Below, piece by piece: positions 1 to 6,980 of a DNA stretch of 12,353 nt (position 1 is the stretch's first letter; every line of letters begins with the position of its first letter). Below the pieces are notes generated by a model. That model was given only the letters and a program-made list of their open reading frames with translations, did no database searches and had not been told where the DNA came from. Position numbers and translations under genes: made by a program. This DNA is from Planctomycetota bacterium (GTDB lineage Bacteria > Planctomycetota > SBBH01 > JACQRN01), in the NCBI GenBank assembly GCA_016206515.1, contig JACQRN010000064.1:1-12353 (forward strand). The letters are read 5' to 3'.

Positions 1-336
1 CTCTCGTAGTGCGCGGCTCCCCTTCGCCAGGTTTCCCAGGTAGTCGTTCATCATGCGGGAGACCTTTTCTCCGTCCTGTGTCAGCGAGTAGTACTTGCGC
101 GCGGGTCCCTCTGTGGATTCCTCGAGTCTCGTTTTGACGAGGCTCTGCACGCGGAGCCGTGATAGGAGCGGGTAGATCGTCCCCTCGGTCACCCCGAGCC
201 CCTCGACGGCGGCAAGCGACTTCACGAGGTCGTACCCGTAGCGCTCCTTCCTTTCGAGCGCGTTCAGGACACAGAGTTCCAGGATCCCCTTGCGGACCTG
301 GACCGTCCAGTTGTCGAAGGGGTCGACGGGGCTCAT
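1..336 (-). CDS. PadR-family transcriptional regulator, C-terminus cut by the window edge
   Basis: The reading frame starts at ATG 336-334 and runs off the left edge after 112 codons. It has the PadR winged-helix pattern: a helix with KGILELCVLNALE, then ERYGYDLVKSL, then the recognition segment GLGVTEGTIYPLLSRL (about residues 49-64), then a wing with EGPARKYYSLTQDGE (about 82-96). PadR proteins are small dimeric DNA-binding repressors that often control nearby transporter, stress or membrane genes; their ligand cannot be read from sequence. A purine-rich ribosome site (GAGGAGAGG, complement of about 340-348) lies just before the ATG. The gene is divergent from the acyltransferase gene at 405. 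It uses A/T-ending codons (AGA, AAA, TCA, CTA) more than its neighbours, about 18 of 112 by my count, which hints at a different history. The family call is secure; the target is unknown. Confidence 0.9.
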   Translation of the reverse strand, partial: MSPVDPFDNWTVQVRKGILELCVLNALERKERYGYDLVKSLAAVEGLGVTEGTIYPLLSRLRVQSLVKTRLEESTEGPARKYYSLTQDGEKVSRMMNDYLGNLAKGSRALRE

Positions 337-348
337 ATACCTCTCCTC

Positions 349-362
349 ACAATGTACATTGT
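349..362. promoter_or_regulatory. Perfect 14-bp palindrome, candidate PadR operator
   Basis: ACAATGTACATTGT equals its own reverse complement. It contains ATGT and ACAT, half-sites of the kind reported for PadR repressors, here directly abutted. It overlaps the candidate -10 box of padR and ends 13 bases before the ATG, the usual place for an autorepression operator. A second, weaker inverted pair, TACT-N10-AGTA, lies at 372-389 and overlaps the -35 box. A dimer bound here could also affect the divergent gene at 405. Confidence 0.55.
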
Positions 363-386
363 TAAGCAAGGTACTATGCATGTCAA
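358..386 (-). promoter_or_regulatory. Probable padR promoter
   Basis: On the minus strand a perfect -35 box TTGACA (complement of 381-386) is followed after 17 bases by AACAAT (complement of 358-363), which matches 4 of 6 positions of the sigma-70 -10 consensus. The stretch is clearly more A/T-rich than the surrounding DNA. A transcript would start about 10-15 bases before the padR ribosome site. The assignment is by pattern only. Confidence 0.55.
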
Positions 387-404
387 GTATCTGCATCGCT
401 TCCG

Positions 405-1136
405 ATGGCGGATGCAGCGCGCCTCCGCAACCCCCGGCGCTACCATACGCCCCGCGTGACACCCCCCCGCGAGGCCGCGCCGGACTGGTATGCCGCGCGC
501 ACCCTGACGCGCCTGCTGGGATTGGCGTTCTGGCGCATGCGCGCGTATGGCACGCGGAACGTCCCGGCGCGCGGCGGGGTCCTGGTCGCCGCCACGCACC
601 AGTCGTTCCTCGATCCGCCGCTGGTCGGCTCGGCGATCCCGCGGCCGTCGTGCTTCATGGCGCGCTCGGATCTGTTCCGGTTCGGGCCGTTCGGGGCGGT
701 GATCCGGCGCCTGCACGCGTTCCCGGTCCGGCAGGGGGGCGCGGACCGGGGGGCGATCGATGGGGCGATCGCGCTCCTGCGCGAGGGGCGGTGCCTGATC
801 ATCTTCCCGGAGGGGGGGCGGACGCGGGACGGGCGGGTCGCGCCGATCCAGCAGGGGTTCTCGCTGGTCGCGCGGCGCGCGGGCGTCCCGATCGTCCCGG
901 CGCGGGTCTGGGGGACGTTCCGCGCCTGGCCGTGGTTCCAGCCCCTGCCGCGCCCCTCCCGGGTGGCGGTGGCGTTCGCGCCGCCCTTGGACATGTCGCT
1001 CGACCGCGCGGGGCTCGTCGAGGGGCTTCGCGCGGCGTGGGACGATCTCGGGCGCCTGCTTGGTCCCGAGCCGCGCGTCCGCGCGTCGCGGCTGGCGCGC
1101 GCCCTGCAACGGCGGGCGTCTGTGCCCGACCGCTGA
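405..1136 (+). CDS. plsC: 1-acyl-sn-glycerol-3-phosphate acyltransferase (PlsC family)
   Basis: This predicted 243-residue enzyme would transfer an acyl chain to lysophosphatidate at the inner face of the cytoplasmic membrane, in phospholipid synthesis. The catalytic HX4D motif is HQSFLD (residues 65-70). An acceptor-binding block with Arg109 follows (HAFPVRQGG), then FPEGGRTRDG (134-143) and VPIVPARVWG (161-170), in the order expected for the family. Length is typical. No good ribosome site precedes ATG 405; an in-frame GTG at 456 is an alternative, also without one. The first 25 or so residues carry no conserved motif, so the start is uncertain. plsC next to rpsA is a familiar bacterial arrangement. 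Family members also acylate other lipids, so the exact substrate is inferred. Confidence 0.88.
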   Translation: MADAARLRNPRRYHTPRVTPPREAAPDWYAARTLTRLLGLAFWRMRAYGTRNVPARGGVLVAATHQSFLDPPLVGSAIPRPSCFMARSDLFRFGPFGAVIRRLHAFPVRQGGADRGAIDGAIALLREGRCLIIFPEGGRTRDGRVAPIQQGFSLVARRAGVPIVPARVWGTFRAWPWFQPLPRPSRVAVAFAPPLDMSLDRAGLVEGLRAAWDDLGRLLGPEPRVRASRLARALQRRASVPDR

Positions 1137-1143
1137 CGCTCCT

Positions 1144-1174
1144 GTTGGGATTTGGGCGTTGGGATTTGGGATTT
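1144..1174 (+). repeat. Short direct repeat of GTTGGGATTTGGG
   Basis: The 13-mer GTTGGGATTTGGG occurs at 1144-1156 and again at 1158-1170, followed by another ATTT. It is G/T-rich and unlike the surrounding GC-rich sequence. It lies just after the plsC stop and partly overlaps the candidate rpsA promoter. Confidence 0.7.
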
Positions 1175-1186
1175 CTCCTTTAGAAT
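1159..1186 (+). promoter_or_regulatory. Possible rpsA promoter
   Basis: TTGGGA at 1159-1164 (4 of 6 matches to TTGACA) and TAGAAT at 1181-1186 (5 of 6 to TATAAT) are separated by 16 bases. This is one of the few A/T-rich patches on this strand and lies about 215 bases before the rpsA start. It would give a leader of roughly 200 bases. The call rests on pattern only. Confidence 0.4.
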
Positions 1187-1400
1187 CCCCCGCTCCAAGG
1201 GGGGTGATACCGGCTGCCGCCGCGGGATGGGCGGACGACAGGTTGAGGAGGTCAGGTCAGGACGGCGTAGACGCGTCCGAACCCCCGTATCACCGGAGTT
1301 CCAGCAGGGATTCCCGGAAAACCAGGCGAGGCGTCGGCTTCCCCGCGCGCGGGGAGACGCAGGGCGGTCGTCCCCCCGGGGGGCACCGCCGGGAGGAAAC
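1187..1400 (+). promoter_or_regulatory. Palindrome-rich leader of rpsA, no gene recognised
   Basis: I see no convincing coding sequence here. There is an 8-bp inverted repeat GGTGATAC (1203-1210) and GTATCACC (1287-1294), a perfect 14-bp palindrome CCCCGCGCGCGGGG (1341-1354), and a 12-bp palindrome of six C and six G (1372-1383). The ribosome site GGGAGG (1391-1396) follows 7 bases after the last palindrome and 4 bases before the ATG. In Escherichia coli S1 represses its own translation through a structured leader; a similar role here is inference. Confidence 0.45.
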
Positions 1401-3065
1401 ATGATCGATCCAGAGATTCGCCGGCAGTTGAGGATTCGCGAGCAGGATGTGGAGGCGGACGTCGCGGGGATCCTCTCCGCGGAGGAACAGGCGACGCTCC
1501 CCGCCCCCGGGAGCGCGACCCCCCCGAAGACGTTCCAGGTGGGGTCGCTCCTGAAGGGGAAGGTGCTCCAGGTCACGGCGACCCACGTGATCCTCGACCT
1601 CGCCTACAAGACCGAGGGGGTCGTGCCGATCGAGGAGTTCCGCGACGCGAGCGCCGTGGACGTCGGCGACGAGGTGGAGGTGCTCCTGGAGGCGGCGGAG
1701 GACGACGCGGGGCTGCTGGTGGTCAGCAAGAAGCGCGCCGACCGGATGCGCGGCTGGCAGCGCCTCGTCGAGGAGCGCAAGGAGGGGGACATCGTCGAGG
1801 GGCAGATCATCAAGAAGATCAAGGGGGGGCTGCTGGTCGACGTCGGCTTCCCGGTGTTCCTGCCCGCCTCGCAGGTGGGGCTGCGGCGCACGGCGGACGT
1901 CGCGGAGTTCATGGGGAAGACCGTGCAGGTCAAGATCATCAAGATCGACAAGGAGCGCCGGAACGTCGTCGTCTCGCGCCGCAAGCTTCTGGAGGTCGAG
2001 CGCGAGCAGAAGAAGAAGTCCCTGCTCGACCAGATCGAGGTCGGTCAGATGCTCCGCGGGACCGTCAAGAACATCGCGGACTTCGGGGCGTTCGTCGACA
2101 TCGGGGGGATCGACGGCCTGCTGCACGTGACCGACATGTCGTGGGGCCGGGTCAACCACCCCTCCGAAGCGGTCAAGATCGACCAGGAACTGGACGTCAT
2201 CGTCCTGAACGTCGACAAGGAGCGCGAGCGGATCGCGCTGGGGCTCAAGCAGAAGACCCCGAACCCCTGGGAGGGGGTCGCCGGACGGTACGAGGTCGGC
2301 GCGCGCGTGAAGGGGAAGATCACGAACGTCGTCTCCTACGGGGCGTTCGTGGAGGTCGAGCCGGGGGTCGAGGGGCTCATCCACGTCTCGGAGATGTCCT
2401 GGACGAAGCGGATCGCGAACCCCGCCGAGATCCTCAAGATCGCCCAGGAGGTCGAGTGCCAGGTGCTGCGGGTCGACCCCGAGAAGCAGACGATCGCGCT
2501 GGGGATGAAGCAGGTCGAGGCGAACCCCTGGACGCAGGTGGAGCTGAAGTACCCGCCCGGGACCCGCGTCGACGGGACCGTACGGAACCTCACCAACTAC
2601 GGAGCCTTCGTCGAGATCGAGGAGGGGATCGACGGCCTCCTGCACGTGTCCGACATGTCCTGGACGTCGAAGGTGGGGCATCCGAGCGAGATCCTCCAGA
2701 AGGGGGACAAGGTCGAGACGGTCGTCCTGTCGATCGACGCGGAGAAGCGCCGGATCGCGCTGGGGCGCAAGCAGCTGCTGGCCGACCCGTGGGACAAGGA
2801 GATCCCGGCGAAGTACACGGTGGGGACCGTCGTCTCCGGCAAGGTCACGAAACTGGCGACCTTTGGCGCGTTCGTCGAGATCGCGCCGGGGCTCGAGGGG
2901 CTCCTGCACCTGTCCGAGATCACCGACGACCCGATCGACGAGCCGGGGCAGGCGCTGACCGAGGGGCAGGAGGTCCGTGTCATGGTGATCCGCGTCGATG
3001 CGGAGAATCGCCGGCTCGGGCTCTCCCTCAAGCAGGCCCAGGCGATCGAGCGGGCGGGGGGGTAG
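1401..3065 (+). CDS. rpsA: 30S ribosomal protein S1, six S1 domains
   Basis: This 554-residue protein binds mRNA at the 30S subunit and helps initiate translation. Six S1 (OB-fold) repeats lie at about residues 46-112, 127-195, 213-284, 298-371, 385-457 and 472-545. Repeats 3-6 carry the strong pattern of FGAFV or YGAFV, then GLLHV or GLIHV, then (in 3-5) MSW, ending in RIALG or a close variant. Repeats 1 and 2 are more divergent, as in E. coli S1, where they contact the ribosome. Six domains and about 550 residues match the Gram-negative form. ATG 1401 is preferred because GGGAGG lies just upstream; the frame is open further back to 1152, but that stretch does not look like protein. The gene follows plsC and precedes glmS by 40 bases. 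Confidence 0.96.
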   Translation: MIDPEIRRQLRIREQDVEADVAGILSAEEQATLPAPGSATPPKTFQVGSLLKGKVLQVTATHVILDLAYKTEGVVPIEEFRDASAVDVGDEVEVLLEAAEDDAGLLVVSKKRADRMRGWQRLVEERKEGDIVEGQIIKKIKGGLLVDVGFPVFLPASQVGLRRTADVAEFMGKTVQVKIIKIDKERRNVVVSRRKLLEVEREQKKKSLLDQIEVGQMLRGTVKNIADFGAFVDIGGIDGLLHVTDMSWGRVNHPSEAVKIDQELDVIVLNVDKERERIALGLKQKTPNPWEGVAGRYEVGARVKGKITNVVSYGAFVEVEPGVEGLIHVSEMSWTKRIANPAEILKIAQEVECQVLRVDPEKQTIALGMKQVEANPWTQVELKYPPGTRVDGTVRNLTNYGAFVEIEEGIDGLLHVSDMSWTSKVGHPSEILQKGDKVETVVLSIDAEKRRIALGRKQLLADPWDKEIPAKYTVGTVVSGKVTKLATFGAFVEIAPGLEGLLHLSEITDDPIDEPGQALTEGQEVRVMVIRVDAENRRLGLSLKQAQAIERAGG

Positions 3066-3067
3066 GT

Positions 3068-3092
3068 TTGAGGTCGCATTTTGCGACCTCAA
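3068..3092 (+). promoter_or_regulatory. Perfect hairpin between rpsA and glmS
   Basis: A 10-bp perfect stem (TTGAGGTCGC at 3068-3077 with GCGACCTCAA at 3083-3092) encloses the loop ATTTT. It starts two bases after the rpsA stop and ends 13 bases before the glmS ATG. No T-run follows on either strand, so a standard intrinsic terminator is unlikely. Likely roles are protection of the rpsA mRNA end, an RNA-processing site, or modulation of glmS initiation, since glmS has no clear ribosome site of its own. Confidence 0.7.
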
Positions 3093-3105
3093 GTCGATCG
3101 TAGCC

Positions 3106-4938
<1,833 letters not shown>

Positions 4939-4953
4939 AGGGCATGCGTACGA

Positions 4954-4981
4954 GCGTCCGGCGTCCGGCGTCCAGCGTCCA
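4954..4981 (+). repeat. Four tandem 7-bp units, GCGTCCG/GCGTCCA
   Basis: Two copies of GCGTCCG are followed by two copies of GCGTCCA with no spacing (4954-4960, 4961-4967, 4968-4974, 4975-4981). The array lies in the 112-bp gap between glmS and the sigma-factor gene. Its function is unknown; a slippage product is the simplest explanation. Confidence 0.85.
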
Positions 4982-5004
4982 GCGCGCCCTGTGGGATACG
5001 CTGG

Positions 5005-5025
5005 GCGCTTCGCGCTTCGCGCTTC
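5005..5025 (+). repeat. Three tandem 7-bp units, GCGCTTC
   Basis: GCGCTTC occurs three times head to tail (5005-5011, 5012-5018, 5019-5025), followed by GC. It has the same period as the array at 4954-4981 but a different unit, and ends 25 bases before the sigma-factor ATG. Its function is unknown. Confidence 0.85.
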
Positions 5026-5050
5026 GCAGGCCCTCGGAGGGCGCCGAATC

Positions 5051-5929
5051 ATGACCGACGACGATCGCGCCGCGCGGTCGGACCTGGAGACGTACCTGCG
5101 CGACATCGGGCGGGAGAAGCTCCTGACCGCGCGCGAGGAGAAGGACCTGTCGCGCCGCCTCCACAAGGGGGACCGCAAGGCGCGCGACCGGATGATCCGT
5201 GCGAACCTGCGCCTGGTCGTCTCGATCGCCAAGATGTACGCCAACCGGGGGCTGACGCTCCTGGACCTCATCGAGGAGGGGAACCTGGGGCTCTTGAAGG
5301 CGGTCGAGAACTTCGATCCCCAGATGGGGACCCGCTTCTCCACCTACGGAACGTGGTGGATCAAGCAGGCGATCCGGCGGGCGATCATCAACACCGTCAA
5401 GACGATCCGCGTGCCCGCCTACATGGTCGAGGTGATCGCCAAGTGGAAGAACGCCACGATCCTCCTGACGGGGCGGTACGGCCGGGAGCCGACCTACGAG
5501 GAGATCGCCGACCACCTGTCGATCTCGCCCCAGCGCCTCGAGATCCTCAAGCGCGCGATGCGCAGCAACACCACGACCGGCACCGCCATCGTCGACTCCG
5601 ACGTCGTCTGGGCGCTCACCGATGTCGTCGAGGACATCTGCACCCCGAAGCCCGACGAGCAGCTCTTCAACGTCTACGAGCGCGAGAAGATCAAGAGGCT
5701 GCTGGAGGTGATCGACACCCGGGAGGCGCATATCCTGCGGATGCGTTACGGCCTGGAGGACCGTTCCCCGATGACGCTCGAGCAGATCGGCCAGGTGCTG
5801 GGCCTCACCCGGGAGCGTGTGCGGCAGATCCAGGCGAGCGCGCTGCGCCGCCTGCACCGGATCCTGGCGGAGGAAGAGGAAGAGGAGGAGTCGTCCCGGC
5901 GCACGGCGCCGCGAGGAGGGAATCCGTGA
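5051..5929 (+). CDS. RNA polymerase sigma-70 factor, RpoD/RpoS-like without region 1.1
   Basis: This 292-residue sigma factor would direct RNA polymerase to -10/-35 promoters. Region 1.2 is seen in DLETYLRDIG (11-20). Region 2 spans about 50-122 with ANLRLVVSIAK, LIEEGNLGLLKAVENFD and the DNA-melting segment FSTYGTWWIKQAIRR (96-110). Region 3 follows with IRVPAYMVEVIAKW. Region 4.2 is MTLEQIGQVLGLTRERVRQI (241-260), the -35 helix-turn-helix. The acidic region 1.1 of primary sigma factors is absent, so this is best read as a group 2 factor, though a short primary sigma cannot be excluded. A run of seven Glu (274-280) and a basic tail follow region 4. ATG 5051 has CGGAGGG at 5035-5041; an in-frame GTG at 4991 lies inside repeat-rich DNA and is less likely. 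The stop overlaps the rpsU start by four bases. Confidence 0.93.
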   Translation: MTDDDRAARSDLETYLRDIGREKLLTAREEKDLSRRLHKGDRKARDRMIRANLRLVVSIAKMYANRGLTLLDLIEEGNLGLLKAVENFDPQMGTRFSTYGTWWIKQAIRRAIINTVKTIRVPAYMVEVIAKWKNATILLTGRYGREPTYEEIADHLSISPQRLEILKRAMRSNTTTGTAIVDSDVVWALTDVVEDICTPKPDEQLFNVYEREKIKRLLEVIDTREAHILRMRYGLEDRSPMTLEQIGQVLGLTRERVRQIQASALRRLHRILAEEEEEEESSRRTAPRGGNP

Positions 5930-6102
5930 TCAAGGTGAAGTCGAGGGACAAGGAATCGGTCGCGATGATGATCCGGCGGTTCAAGAAGATCTGCGAGAAG
6001 GAGGGGCTCACGAAGGACATCAAGCGGGTCGCGACGTACGAGAAGCCGAGCGAGCGCCGCCGTCGCAAGCGCCGCCGCGTCTTCCGCCCGGAGAAGTTCT
6101 AG
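5926..6102 (+). CDS. rpsU: 30S ribosomal protein S21
   Basis: This 58-residue basic protein of the small subunit sits near the 16S rRNA 3' end and assists initiation. The sequence has the family pattern: IKVKSRDKES at the start, MMIRRFKKICEKEG in the middle, and a C-terminal Arg/Lys tract PSERRRRKRRR (41-51). It starts with GTG 5926, overlapping the sigma-factor stop as GTGA. A strong ribosome site GAGGAGGG (5913-5920) lies inside the last codons of the sigma gene, so translation is probably coupled but can also initiate independently. A sigma-70 gene beside rpsU recalls the rpsU-dnaG-rpoD operon of E. coli, but dnaG is missing and the order is reversed. Confidence 0.95.
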   Translation: MIKVKSRDKESVAMMIRRFKKICEKEGLTKDIKRVATYEKPSERRRRKRRRVFRPEKF

Positions 6103-6116
6103 GCCGGGCCGTCTCG

Positions 6117-6980
6117 GTGGGCGACGCCCCCATCCGTGTCGAGGGCCTGACCAAGCACTACCGCGGCCGCTGGGGCCGGCGGGTGGAGGCGCTTCGCAAC
6201 CTGACGCTTTCCGTCGAGCCCGGCGAGATCTTCGGTCTCCTGGGGCCCAACGGCTCGGGGAAGACCACGACCCTGAAGCTCCTGACGGGGTTGCTGCGGC
6301 CGACCTCGGGGCGCGCCTGGATGCTGGGAAAACCGGCCGGGGATCCCCAGGTCCGCTCGCGGATCGGGTTCCTCCCCGAGGAGTCGTACTTCTACCGGTT
6401 CCTCACGGCCGCCGAGACGCTCGATTTCTTCGGCCGACTGTTCGGCCTGGGGGTGACCGAGCGGCGCAGGCGCGCCGACGCCCTCCTGGAGGAGTTCGGC
6501 CTCGCCGAGGCCCGCCACCGCGCCGTCGGGACGTTCTCCAAGGGGATGGCGCGGCGCCTGGGGCTCGCCTCGACGCTCCTGAACGACCCGGAGCTGGTGC
6601 TCCTCGACGAGCCCACCAGCGGCCTGGACCCGATGGGGACCCGCGAGGTGAAGGACCTGATCCTGCGCCTGAAGGCGCGGGGAAAGACGGTTCTCGTCTG
6701 CTCGCACCTGTTGGCCGACATCGAGCGGATCTGCGACCGGATCGCGATCCTCGCGGGCGGGTCCCTGCGCATCCTCGGGCGCGTGTCCGATCTTCTGGCG
6801 CGCCGGGACGCCGTCCAGATGACCGTGCGCGGGCTCGGGGAGGGGGCGCTCGACGCGTTGCGCGCGCAGGCGCGCGCCCTGGGCGGGGAGGTCCTCTCGG
6901 TCGAGCCCCCCCGCGACCGGCTGGAGGACCTGTTCCTCTCCGTCGTCCGCGGGCCCTCCGCGGGGGGAAAATCTTCGTGA
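6117..6980 (+). CDS. ABC-2 type transporter, ATP-binding subunit
   Basis: This 287-residue ATPase should power the permease encoded next to it. Walker A is GPNGSGKTT (43-51). The Q-loop position reads GFLPEES (84-90), with Glu where many ABC ATPases have Gln, as is common in the CcmA/NatA branch. The signature is FSKGM (140-144), also typical of that branch. Walker B is LVLLDEP (160-166), followed by SGLDPMG and the switch His197 in CSHLLAD. About 60 residues follow the ATPase core. GTG 6117 is the first plausible start, 14 bases after rpsU, with only a weak ribosome site. The stop overlaps the permease start as GTGA. The substrate is unknown; the branch includes exporters of drugs, lipids, sodium and peptides. 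Confidence 0.93.
   Translation: MGDAPIRVEGLTKHYRGRWGRRVEALRNLTLSVEPGEIFGLLGPNGSGKTTTLKLLTGLLRPTSGRAWMLGKPAGDPQVRSRIGFLPEESYFYRFLTAAETLDFFGRLFGLGVTERRRRADALLEEFGLAEARHRAVGTFSKGMARRLGLASTLLNDPELVLLDEPTSGLDPMGTREVKDLILRLKARGKTVLVCSHLLADIERICDRIAILAGGSLRILGRVSDLLARRDAVQMTVRGLGEGALDALRAQARALGGEVLSVEPPRDRLEDLFLSVVRGPSAGGKSS

Noticed and set aside
1152..1400. Longer N-terminus for S1
   Set aside because: The added 83 residues resemble translated non-coding DNA (Gly/Arg/Pro-rich), and ATG 1401 has GGGAGG just upstream.
3068..3092. Intrinsic terminator after rpsA
   Set aside because: The stem is good, but no T-rich tail follows on either strand.
3066..3105. glmS ribozyme or riboswitch before glmS
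   Set aside because: The gap is only 40 bases, far too short for the glmS ribozyme core, and it consists mostly of one simple hairpin.
4954..5025. CRISPR-like array
   Set aside because: The units are only 7 bp, directly abutting and without spacers; there are no cas genes.
4991..5050. Longer start (GTG 4991) for the sigma factor
   Set aside because: The added 20 residues are encoded by the GCGCTTC tandem repeat region and lack any sigma motif; ATG 5051 has a ribosome site.
6360..6387. Loss of the Q-loop Gln in the ABC ATPase as a sign of inactivity
   Set aside because: Glu in this position with a degenerate signature such as FSKGM is usual in CcmA/NatA-like ATPases; Walker A, Walker B and the switch His are intact.
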